Source of the DNA: Pseudomonas sp. Irchel s3h17
Lineage (GTDB): Bacteria; Pseudomonadota; Gammaproteobacteria; Pseudomonadales; Pseudomonadaceae
NCBI RefSeq assembly: GCF_900187505.1
Contig: NZ_FYDL01000008.1
Location: forward strand, 1-64,000
DNA: 64,000 bases
Direction of reading: 5' to 3'
Below the pieces are notes generated by a model. That model searched no databases, was not told the origin of the DNA, and saw only the letters and a list, made by a program, of their open reading frames with translations. Shown here in pieces: positions 38,285 to 45,598 of the stretch (within the stretch, counting starts at the first letter, position 1; every line of letters starts with the position of its first letter). Made by a program: the position numbers and the translations under genes.

Positions 38285-38672
38285 TCAAGGCCTGACCCAT
38301 GGCTTGGCCATTGCCAGCGTGATGAGGTAGCGCTCTTCTTCGGGGCGCTTATTGTCCTCGAGACGACCGACCACCAGCATTGCTTGATACGGGTTGCCTG
38401 CTTGCCAGCAAGACGTACCGCCTTTGTTCACGTCCCGCAATTGGGCACGCCATTGCAGCGTGTCGGCGAATGGTGGGTCTTCCTTGATCCGGATCGGCGT
38501 CCAGCCAGCTTTGCGCCATTGCTCCTGCAAATCCAGCACGACGCTTGAGCGTGTCGTCGAACAGCAGCGGTTCGATTTGCCGCCCGGATACCGTTGATCA
38601 ATTCATCATCGAACATAACCGTGAAAAAGAGAGCCTGTGGGGTCGCCAACCCGCACGTTGCGTCAGGCTCAT
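38285..38672 (-). pseudogene. Third immunity-like gene, decayed
   Basis: This is a broken copy of the two immunity-like genes upstream. Its ATG (38672) and first codons (MSLTQRAGWR) align with the intact copy. About 220 bases are then missing, joined at a shared GAC. The frame is lost, with further small indels near 38540-38570. The last 84 codons (38285-38539) remain open and clearly homologous (QEQWRKAGW, WRAQLRDV, YLITLAMAKPWVRP) but diverged. It marks the distal, oldest end of the module array. Confidence 0.85.
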
Positions 38673-38864
38673 CGCACGCCCCCCACCTGCGGCGATATCC
38701 CGAAGCGCCTGTTCGATCTGATAGCGGTTGCCGTCATGCAACAGCTCGTCAAACGGTGCCGCGGCCTTGAGCACAAAAGTCATGCGCTGATGGAGGTCGG
38801 ACAGGTTGGTCATGAGGCTGTTGTCCAAGCCAATGGTGTGTCCATCATCGAGGCGATGGGTCAT
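38598..38864 (-). CDS. Third effector-tail ORF, frameshifted at its end
   Basis: An 88-codon frame starting in an ATGA overlap with the preceding immunity-like gene. The first 60 residues (MTHRLDDGHTIGLDNS... to DIAAGG) match the C-terminus of the PAAR effector and the intact second tail. One extra G in the run at the end (six G instead of five) shifts the frame. The normal stop is missed, and the frame reads into the start of the decayed third immunity copy before stopping. Probably non-functional, though the core is intact. Confidence 0.7.
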   Translation of the reverse strand: MTHRLDDGHTIGLDNSLMTNLSDLHQRMTFVLKAAAPFDELLHDGNRYQIEQALRDIAAGGGRAMSLTQRAGWRPHRLSFSRLCSMMN

Positions 38865-39472
38865 GGCTTCACCCATGGCGTGGCAAGCTGCAGTTTGATG
38901 AGGTAACGCTCTTCAGTGGGGTGCTTATAGTCCCTGAAGCGATTGACCACCATCATCACTTGGTACTGATTGCCCGCTTGCCAGTAGGTTGTTCCCCCTT
39001 TACTTACGTCTCGCAATTGAGCTCGCCATTGCGGGGTGTCGGCGAACGGTGGAAAGTCATTGGCCCGGGTCGGTATCCAGCCGGCTTTGCGCCATTGCTC
39101 CTGCAGCTCCAGCACGACCTTGAGTGTATCGTCGAGTAGCAGCGGCTCGATTTGCGGGGACATTCGGACACCGTCGATCAATTCATCATCGAACATAACC
39201 GTGAAAAAGCGAGCCAGTGGGGTCACAAACCCGAAGTGAGGGTCGATGAAGTGCAGGCGGGCATCCGACTTGGGCATATTGAACCAGGCTCGTCCAGGAA
39301 TGGCTGGACCAATGGTCGCACTGGAACGCTGGCGCATGGCCTCGTAAGGTTCGCCAATTACCAGCGCGATTTCCTTTTCCGATTGCGCTGCAATCGCCGC
39401 CCACGCAATGCAGGCAGCGACCGCGAGTGCAATCACACCGCGTCGCCAACCCAGACGTTGCATCAGGCTCAT
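38861..39472 (-). CDS. Second immunity-like protein, intact
   Basis: A 203-residue protein with an Arg-rich start (QRLGWRRG) and one hydrophobic segment at about residues 13-30. The remainder is soluble and would face the periplasm, or be released there. It starts at an ATG that overlaps the TGA of the free tail ORF and ends in an ATGA with the third tail. Its C-terminal half is almost identical to the first copy, while residues about 55-105 differ. I infer an immunity function from position after a type VI effector and from single-anchor topology. No family was recognised. Confidence 0.7.
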   Translation of the reverse strand: MSLMQRLGWRRGVIALAVAACIAWAAIAAQSEKEIALVIGEPYEAMRQRSSATIGPAIPGRAWFNMPKSDARLHFIDPHFGFVTPLARFFTVMFDDELIDGVRMSPQIEPLLLDDTLKVVLELQEQWRKAGWIPTRANDFPPFADTPQWRAQLRDVSKGGTTYWQAGNQYQVMMVVNRFRDYKHPTEERYLIKLQLATPWVKP

Positions 39473-39663
39473 CGCACGCCCGCACCTGCGGCGATATCCC
39501 GAAGCGCCTGTTCGATCTGATAGCGGTTGCCGTCATGCAACAGCTCGTCAAACTGTGCCGCGGCCTTGAGCACAAAAGGCATGCGCTGATGGAGGTCGGA
39601 CAGGTTGGTCATGAGGTTGTTGTCCAAACCAATGGTGTGTCCATCATCGAGGCGATGGGTCAT
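39469..39663 (-). CDS. Free-standing effector-tail ORF, second module
   Basis: A 64-codon frame whose whole length matches the last 60 residues of the upstream PAAR effector. Shared elements include DDGxTIG, NLSDLHQRM, FVLKAAAQFD, LLHxGNRYQI and DIAAG near the end. The ATG overlaps the stop of the first immunity-like gene (ATGA) and its TGA overlaps the ATG of the second. It is therefore placed for coupled translation. It could be a real small protein, or an orphan effector end kept for recombination, as in Rhs and CDI loci. No Shine-Dalgarno of its own is evident. Confidence 0.6.
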   Translation of the reverse strand: MTHRLDDGHTIGLDNNLMTNLSDLHQRMPFVLKAAAQFDELLHDGNRYQIEQALRDIAAGAGVR

Positions 39664-40235
39664 GGCTTCACCCATGGCGTGGCAAGCTGCAGTTTGATGA
39701 GGTAACGCTCTTCAGTGGGGCGCTTATAGTCCCTGAAGCGATTGACCACCATCATCACTTGGTACTGATTTCCCGCTTGCCAGTAGGTTGTTCCCCCTTT
39801 ACTTACGTCTCGCAATTGAGCTCGCCATTGCGGGGTGTCGGCGAACGGTGGAAAGTCATTGGCCCGGGTCGGTATCCAGCCGGCTTTGCGCCATTGCTCC
39901 TGCAGCTCCAGCACGACCTTGAGTGTATCGTCGAGTAGCAGCGGCTCGATTTGTGGGGACATTCGGACACTGTAGATCAACTCATTTCGGTAGATAACGG
40001 TGAAGAAACGGGCCAATGGGGTCACAAACCCATATTGAGGGTCTATGAAAAGCAGGCGGGCATCCGACTGGGGAATGTTGAACGACACTTGCCCGGGAAT
40101 GGCTGGACCAATGGCCGCACTGGAGCGCTGGCGCATGGCCTCGTAAGGTTCACCTATCATCAGCACGATTTCCTTTTCCGATTGCGCTGCAATCGCCGCC
40201 CATGCAATGAGGGCCGCGACCGCGAGTGCAAACAC
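39660..40235 (-). CDS. First immunity-like protein, cognate to the PAAR effector
   Basis: A 191-residue frame from a GTG at 40235. The homologous start used by the second copy would be at 40271, but there the ATG is ATA. If translation does begin at that ATA the protein is 203 residues, like its paralogue. From the GTG it loses the positively charged QRVGWRRG segment before the hydrophobic anchor (ALAVAALIAWAAIAAQ). The rest is a soluble domain shared with the second copy. It lies directly after the effector. I infer immunity from position and topology; family unknown. Confidence 0.7.
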   Translation of the reverse strand: MFALAVAALIAWAAIAAQSEKEIVLMIGEPYEAMRQRSSAAIGPAIPGQVSFNIPQSDARLLFIDPQYGFVTPLARFFTVIYRNELIYSVRMSPQIEPLLLDDTLKVVLELQEQWRKAGWIPTRANDFPPFADTPQWRAQLRDVSKGGTTYWQAGNQYQVMMVVNRFRDYKRPTEERYLIKLQLATPWVKP

Positions 40236-40267
40236 ACCGCGTCGCCAACCGACACGTTGCGTCAGGC

Positions 40268-41737
40268 TTATCGCACGCCCCCACCTGCGGCGATGTCCTC
40301 AATCGACTGCTGAATTTGGTAGCGGTTGCCGCTATGTAACAGATTATCAAACTGTGCCGCGGCCTTGAGCACGAACGCCATTCGCTGGTGGATATCGGAC
40401 AGGTCGGCTACGGGGTTGTTGCTGAAGCCAATGGTGCGTCCGTCATCGACAGGCCGGCATTGGCTGGCCAGGGTCAGTTCGATAGCTTGAGCGACGCCGG
40501 ATGGAAAGTTCGTGACATAAGAGAAGTGATTGCCGCGCAGCAGAGCGACTAGTTTCGGGTCGCTGTACATCGACGGTTGCAAAATATTGACCTGTTCGTG
40601 CCTAGCAAGATGGTCAACACTTTTGGCGATATTGCCAGCCTCAATGGCCTCGAAGGCTTGCAGGATTTCCTTATAATTAGTACCGAACTCTAGTGTCTCC
40701 TGCCCGACCGGCCATAGCACGGGGTACTGGTCAGACCCATAAATATTCTTGCGCGAAGGCAGGCAGGTTTCGAGCGCCCCCAACCCCCGCTCCTTGTAGA
40801 AAACATGCAGCGGATAAACGTCCAGGAACAGCGTGGTATTGCCCATGGCCAGCATCTCATACACATACTGGTACAGCTGCTGCGCCATCGACAGCGGTTC
40901 ACCCTCGCGCCTGAGGTCGATGCTCGGCAGCGGGTTGTTGCCGATGGCGTGCTCGTAGTCCCGTTGTGCCTGCTCGTAGTCCCCCAGCTTCGCTTGCCGC
41001 TCATCTTCACTGCTGCTGAACAAGCCAAACAACCCTGTCCTGGCGCTACGCTTGAGGTGCTGTGCGGCTTCATGTTCGGCCTGGATCTTGTCGATCGAGT
41101 CGGCGGCGTGCAGCAGGCCACAGCCCACCTGTTTCGAGGCGAAGGCGGCGAGCCCGGCCCACTGCAAGCGCGGATCGTGTAGCCAGAGCTGGGCGTAGGC
41201 GGCATTGATCGCGCGGTTACGTGCCTTGGGATCGGCGATCAGGGTGCCGCCTGGCGCCACGATGGCTTCGGCTCTTTGCTGGTACTCGCGCCAGAGGTTC
41301 TCGCAGACCTGTCCGGGCAGCGGCGCGAAGGTCGACGAGGGACGGTTCGGCGCCGGTGCAGGGGTGAAGCTGGAGGGGCGCGGCTCGGCTACCGGGTGGC
41401 GTGCGGTTGGCGCTGCGGGTTGAGCAGTGGCTCGGGGGCGTGGCGCGACATCGTCGAACAACTGGCACCTGAGATTCTGGTTGGCAATCAGTCGCGGCGG
41501 CGGGTCGCACTTGCAACTGCAGAGGTCGCCGTCGAGGGCGGCGGGGCGGCCATCCAGCAGGTCCACCAGGTGCGGGCCGTCGCAGACGATGACCCCGGTG
41601 CTGTCGCATTCCGGGCAATCGACCTCATCGCCTTCGCGGGCCATGGCCTGGCCATTGATGGTGCTGTATGCGTAGCCGGTAAGCACGGTGCCGTTGACGG
41701 TGGTTTTGGCTCCGACGGTGATGTGATAGCGCCTCAT
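40268..41737 (-). CDS. PAAR-domain type VI secretion effector with DUF2515-like region
   Basis: A 489-residue protein. Residues 1-90 form a PAAR spike domain: VGAKTTVNGTVLTG, AREGDEVDCPECDSTG and a closing GDLCSCKCDPPP with metal-type Cys residues. A Pro/Ala-rich linker follows at about 95-140. Residues about 150-430 resemble the DUF2515 family (RAINAAYAQLWLHDP, LQWAGLAAFASKQVGC, TLFLDVYPLHVFYKERG, ARHEQVNILQPSMY). The last 60 residues recur as separate ORFs downstream. The ATG at 41737 has AAGGA ten bases upstream; a GTG nine bases earlier is alternative. No VgrG or T6SS structural gene is in the window, so it is an orphan PAAR. The toxic activity is unknown. The membrane-anchored partners suggest a periplasmic target. 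Confidence 0.78.
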   Translation of the reverse strand: MRRYHITVGAKTTVNGTVLTGYAYSTINGQAMAREGDEVDCPECDSTGVIVCDGPHLVDLLDGRPAALDGDLCSCKCDPPPRLIANQNLRCQLFDDVAPRPRATAQPAAPTARHPVAEPRPSSFTPAPAPNRPSSTFAPLPGQVCENLWREYQQRAEAIVAPGGTLIADPKARNRAINAAYAQLWLHDPRLQWAGLAAFASKQVGCGLLHAADSIDKIQAEHEAAQHLKRSARTGLFGLFSSSEDERQAKLGDYEQAQRDYEHAIGNNPLPSIDLRREGEPLSMAQQLYQYVYEMLAMGNTTLFLDVYPLHVFYKERGLGALETCLPSRKNIYGSDQYPVLWPVGQETLEFGTNYKEILQAFEAIEAGNIAKSVDHLARHEQVNILQPSMYSDPKLVALLRGNHFSYVTNFPSGVAQAIELTLASQCRPVDDGRTIGFSNNPVADLSDIHQRMAFVLKAAAQFDNLLHSGNRYQIQQSIEDIAAGGGVR

Positions 41738-41982
41738 GCCAGACACGTCCTTATGTGATCGGTAGGGACGAGCACGCTAGGCGAGGAGGGGGAGGGAATT
41801 AAATCAGGCGCTTCTTTGAATGCTGTAGGTTTTTTCAGCTGAAGCGTGGAGGTGTAGTGCAGGTTGCATAGCTGTCAGTCTGGCAGCTGTGCGTGGGAAA
41901 CCCTCTGTTGTTCCGAGCCTGGTTCGTCAAACAGCGGGTCGCTGCCACCCAAGCGTCAGTCGGGCCGTTAATATCCGACCGC

Positions 41983-42288
41983 TCAGCGGTACGCCGTCGC
42001 AATTCCCTGGCGCTCTTCGATGCACTCTGGCGCCCCCATCTCGAACTCCCGGCAGATCAGCGGGCGTTTTTCGTAGATGGTGCACATCATCGTGTCGCGA
42101 TCCAGTGCGGCGCACCAGCCGTCGTCCAGGCGCAGCATGACTTCCCCGCCCCAATCGTCAGTGTCGATGAACCGGTCAGGTACGCCAGTGTCGGTGATCA
42201 GCATGACTTCGAGCTGGCAGCAGCAGGCCGCGCAGGTTGAGCAGGTGACCGCAGGCTCGACGATTTCGGTGAGGGGGATGGTGTTCAT
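41983..42288 (-). CDS. YkgJ-family cysteine-cluster protein
   Basis: A 101-residue protein of the YkgJ (UPF0153) family of small cysteine-cluster proteins that bind zinc or an iron-sulfur cluster. The N-terminal Cys motif CSTCAACCC spans residues 16-24. Later cysteines lie in DGWC, MMCTIYEKRPLICREFE and APEC, with the CTIYEKRPLICREF segment as the family hallmark. The ATG at 42288 begins the conserved part. Function unknown. Its stop is about 245 bases from the start of the PAAR effector gene, and that spacer shows no gene. Confidence 0.85.
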   Translation of the reverse strand: MNTIPLTEIVEPAVTCSTCAACCCQLEVMLITDTGVPDRFIDTDDWGGEVMLRLDDGWCAALDRDTMMCTIYEKRPLICREFEMGAPECIEERQGIATAYR

Positions 42289-42369
42289 GGCCGGCAGTGT
42301 AAGGCAGCGAGCCATGGCTGTGTGAACGCTCTGACGGACGTTTTGCCGCAGCCTTGCGGCCGGCGACAC

Positions 42370-43152
42370 TCATGGCGAGTCCTTGATGGGCGGCGAGCTC
42401 CTGAGCATGGGTTTGCCGATCACCAGTTTGACCTGGTCAGTCGGTTTCGACAGTGGCCACAGTTGCGACATATGCAAGGCCGGGAAGGCGATTTCCAATG
42501 GGCGCTGTTTAAGTTTCCCGACGATGTACCGCGCTGCCTTATCGACGGGCCAGCTCAGGGATATCGGGAACTCCGTTGCCTCGATCAGTCCGGTGTCGAC
42601 CCCGCCGGGGCTGACCATGGTGACTTCGATACCCTCCGGTGCCAGTTCGATACGCAAGGATTCAAACAGGTAACGCAGGCCGGCCTTCGACGTGCCATGG
42701 GCCTCTGCCCGAGGCAGCGGCAGGTAAGTCACCGGGCTGGCAATGCCCACCAGATGGGGCGCCGTGCCGGCACGTAGCAAGGGCAGGGCGGCTTCAGTGC
42801 AATAGCTGCAGGCCAGCAGGTTGGTACGCACCACATGTTCGATGATCGATGGGTCGAACGGTTGGGAGTCGACGTATTCACAGGTGCCGGCGTTGAGCAT
42901 CACGCTGTCCAGCGCACCCCACGCCTGCTGGATCTGTTCGCCGATTTCACGCACGGTCTGGCTGTTGGTCAGGTTACCGGGGACCACCAGCACTTGCCCG
43001 GGATAGCGCAGCGCGAGCACCTTCAAGGACGCGCTCTTGCGTGCACTGACGGCCAGGTGCGCACCGGATTTCAACAGTTCTTCGGTCAGAGCGGCGCCAA
43101 TGCCATTGCTGGCGCCTGTCAGCCAGTACCGCCGTGGAGGCGTGAGACTCAT
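42370..43152 (-). CDS. SDR-family protein with altered active-site tyrosine
   Basis: A 260-residue short-chain dehydrogenase/reductase fold. The cofactor loop TGASNGIG is at residues 12-19, NAG at 87-89 and Ser139 is in place. The catalytic YxxxK motif reads HGTSK (H152, K156), so Tyr is replaced by His. The downstream PGGVDTG is typical. It lies 40 bases beyond the photolyase gene on the same strand, with a lone TGTACA at 43187-43192 in the gap. It may belong to the light-responsive cluster. Substrate unknown. Confidence 0.85.
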   Translation of the reverse strand: MSLTPPRRYWLTGASNGIGAALTEELLKSGAHLAVSARKSASLKVLALRYPGQVLVVPGNLTNSQTVREIGEQIQQAWGALDSVMLNAGTCEYVDSQPFDPSIIEHVVRTNLLACSYCTEAALPLLRAGTAPHLVGIASPVTYLPLPRAEAHGTSKAGLRYLFESLRIELAPEGIEVTMVSPGGVDTGLIEATEFPISLSWPVDKAARYIVGKLKQRPLEIAFPALHMSQLWPLSKPTDQVKLVIGKPMLRSSPPIKDSP

Positions 43153-43192
43153 CCCGTTCTCCTTTCAGTCAACCAATGTGGGTACCTGTACA

Positions 43193-44659
43193 TCACGTTA
43201 TGCCCCGACACCCGTCCGGGGACGCAGGCAGGTGTTTGAACGCCGCCAGTGCACGCTCCCGCGTTTGACTGAGGTTGACGATGGGCAGCGGATAGCCTGC
43301 CACGGCAAACAATCCGCCCATGGCCGCCGGGTTGTGGATATCTTTGCTGTCCAGTCCGGCCAGCTCCGGCAGCCAGTGTTTGATAAACAGCCCTTCGGGG
43401 TCGAATTTTGCCGATTGGCTCAACGGGTTGAAGATCCGGAACCAGGGTGCCGCGTCGGTGCCCGTGGAGGCACTCCATTGCCAGCCACCGTTGTTCGCCG
43501 CCAGGTCGCCGTCGATCAGGTGACGCATGAAAAAGCGTTCGCCTTCACGCCAGTCGATCAACAGGTTTTTGCTCAGGAACATCGCCACCACCATCCGCAG
43601 GCGGTTGTGCATCCAGCCGGTGGCCAGCAGTTGGCGCATGGCCGCGTCGATGATGGGCAAGCCGGTGCGCGCCTCTTTCCAGGCGGCCAGTTCGTCAGGT
43701 GCTGTGCGCCAGGCCACGGCTTCGGTTTCCGGGCGAAAGGCCTGGTGCCGGGAGACCCGTGGGTAGCCCACCAGAATGTGTTTGTAGAATTCGCGCCACA
43801 GCAGCTCGTTGATCCAGGTCACTGCGCCAACGCTGCCACTGTCGAACTCGCCCTGATTCGCTTGCAGTGCGGCGTGCAGGCATTGCCGGGGCGAAATCAC
43901 ACCGGCGGCGAGGTAGGCCGACAACTGGCTGGTGCCGGGTTTGGCCGGCATGTCGCGTTCGTCCTGGTAACAGTGGATCTGTGCCTGGGCGAAATACTCA
44001 AGTCGTCGGAGCGCTTCGTCCTCGCCTGCCGGCCAGAGTGCGCGCAACTGTGCGCTCGGCGTGTCGAAGCCGGGGATCTGCTCGGGAATCGGGTCGCTGT
44101 CGATTGCCATGGGGGCCTGGGCCTTGGGGGGCGCCACCAGCCGGGGCAGCGCGCCCTGCAAGCGGGCATGACAGATTTTGCGGAACTGGCTGTAAACCTT
44201 GAACCAGGTGCCGGTCTTGGTCAGCACGCTGCCGGGCTTGAACAGCAATTGGTCCAGATAGTGATGGAAAGCCACTGCGCTGGCGTCGAGGGCCTGGCTG
44301 ACGGCCGTATCCCGGCGTGTCTCATGAACGCCGTATTCCTCGTTGACGTGGACGGCCTCGATGTTCAGCTCGTTGCACAGTGCGACCAGTACCCCGGGGG
44401 CGTCGTCCCAGTGGGGGGCGCTGCGGATCAGCAGGGGAATGTTCAGTTCGCCGAGTGCCTGGCTCAATGGCCGCAGGTTGCGTAGCCAGAAGTCCACTTT
44501 GCACGGTGCATCATCGTGGGCCAGCCATTGCTCGGCGCTCAACAGGTACAGCGCCACACTCGGGCCGCGCGCCGTGGCGGCCGAGAGCGCTGTGTTGTCA
44601 TGCAAGCGCAAGTCGTTACGCAGCCAAATCAATTGCAGGGTCGGGTTGGCCTTGGGCAT
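43193..44659 (-). CDS. phrB: Class I CPD photolyase
   Basis: A 488-residue deoxyribodipyrimidine photolyase repairing UV cyclobutane dimers with FAD and blue light. The N-terminal antenna domain begins LIWLRNDLRLHDN. The FAD domain includes WINELLWREFYKHIL near residue 280 and WMHNRLRMVVAMFLSKNLLIDWREGE near residue 348, then NNGGWQWSASTGTDAAPWFRIFNP, which fits class I enzymes. Its ATG directly follows the TAA of the MerR-type regulator (TAAATG). Confidence 0.96.
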   Translation of the reverse strand: MPKANPTLQLIWLRNDLRLHDNTALSAATARGPSVALYLLSAEQWLAHDDAPCKVDFWLRNLRPLSQALGELNIPLLIRSAPHWDDAPGVLVALCNELNIEAVHVNEEYGVHETRRDTAVSQALDASAVAFHHYLDQLLFKPGSVLTKTGTWFKVYSQFRKICHARLQGALPRLVAPPKAQAPMAIDSDPIPEQIPGFDTPSAQLRALWPAGEDEALRRLEYFAQAQIHCYQDERDMPAKPGTSQLSAYLAAGVISPRQCLHAALQANQGEFDSGSVGAVTWINELLWREFYKHILVGYPRVSRHQAFRPETEAVAWRTAPDELAAWKEARTGLPIIDAAMRQLLATGWMHNRLRMVVAMFLSKNLLIDWREGERFFMRHLIDGDLAANNGGWQWSASTGTDAAPWFRIFNPLSQSAKFDPEGLFIKHWLPELAGLDSKDIHNPAAMGGLFAVAGYPLPIVNLSQTRERALAAFKHLPASPDGCRGIT

Positions 44660-45598
44660 TTAAATGAGTCCACGCGCAAGCAGCATCTGGTGGGCCGCCA
44701 AGGGGTCTTTGGCGAGGAGTAAATCAGTGCAGTTGGTGGTACTCACGGACAGTTCGGTGTGGTGGATGCACACCGTGGGTCCGGCGATGAGGGTTGGGCA
44801 ACTGACGTTGTGCAGCAGTCTTGTCAGCTGTTTGAGGTTGATCGACGTGCTTGAATACAGCAGTACCGCGCGTGCTTGCAGGTGCTCGACCGCCAAGGCC
44901 AGTTCGCCTGCCGGCAGCGGCCCGTCGAACACTTCCACCGGGCAGTCGGTGCTGCTGATCAGCCAGGCAGCCAGCCACAGTTGCGGCTCCAGTGGCAGGT
45001 CGGAGTGGTTGATCAGCAACAGCGGCGCACCGCGCAACTGGCGGTTGTTGTGGTAGAGCCTGGCGCCCAATTTGCTGCGCAACCAGCCATAGAAGAACCG
45101 TTGTTCCATCCGTGCGCCGAACTGCCCCTGCCAGCGCTGTTCGAGCTCGCCCAGCAGCGGCATCAGCAGTTGCTCGCACAACGTCCGTGGCGGGTACAGC
45201 GACATGGCCTGGTTGATCAGATCGTCGACCTCCCGCTCGGCCAGCTGGCTGATGGACCGGGTCAGTTTCTGGCGCAGGACTTTCCATTCGCTTTCCACCT
45301 CCGTGCTGAACGCCAGCGGCGTGTCGAGCAGCGGCTTGACCTGGCTCACGGCTACGCCACGGTTGAGCCAGGTCACAATGGTGTGGATGCGTTGTACATG
45401 GTCGGCCGAGAACAGGCGGTGCCCCTTTGGGCTGCGCTGCGGCACGATCAGCCCGTAACGGCGCTCCCAGGCGCGCAAGGTGATGGCATTGACGCCGGTC
45501 ACGCGCGCCACGTCGCGGATCGGCAGCCAGCCTTCAGCCAGCGCCTGTTGGTAACCGGCGCCGCCATCCTGGGCGAGGGTATCGGGTTGGTTTTTCAT
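44660..45598 (-). CDS. LitR/PplR-like MerR-family regulator
   Basis: A 312-residue regulator. The N-terminal MerR helix-turn-helix (about 24-95) reads IRDVARVTGVNAITLRAWERRYG, as in CarH/LitR light regulators. The C-terminal half (about 110-312) resembles their helical and B12-binding region but lacks an evident DxHxxG cobalamin motif. This fits the class II LitR type known from P. putida, which senses light through a partner protein. It lies between the photolyase and DUF523/DUF1722 genes with TAAATG junctions on both sides. It probably binds the TGTACA-type boxes of this cluster (inference). Confidence 0.82.
   Translation of the reverse strand: MKNQPDTLAQDGGAGYQQALAEGWLPIRDVARVTGVNAITLRAWERRYGLIVPQRSPKGHRLFSADHVQRIHTIVTWLNRGVAVSQVKPLLDTPLAFSTEVESEWKVLRQKLTRSISQLAEREVDDLINQAMSLYPPRTLCEQLLMPLLGELEQRWQGQFGARMEQRFFYGWLRSKLGARLYHNNRQLRGAPLLLINHSDLPLEPQLWLAAWLISSTDCPVEVFDGPLPAGELALAVEHLQARAVLLYSSTSINLKQLTRLLHNVSCPTLIAGPTVCIHHTELSVSTTNCTDLLLAKDPLAAHQMLLARGLI

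Larger units (their letters stand above)
38285..40453 (-). repeat. Tandem array of effector-tail plus immunity modules, period about 800 bp
   Basis: The effector end (about 40271-40453) and first immunity gene form module one. The second tail and immunity gene form module two, and the third tail with the decayed immunity copy form module three. The start of tail 2 (39663) and tail 3 (38864) are 799 bases apart. The stretches 38690-39150 and 39490-39950 are nearly identical, so the array arose by tandem duplication or has been homogenised by gene conversion. Confidence 0.85.

Noticed and set aside
43037..44485. 482-codon frame antisense to phrB
   Set aside because: Shadow of a well-identified photolyase gene.
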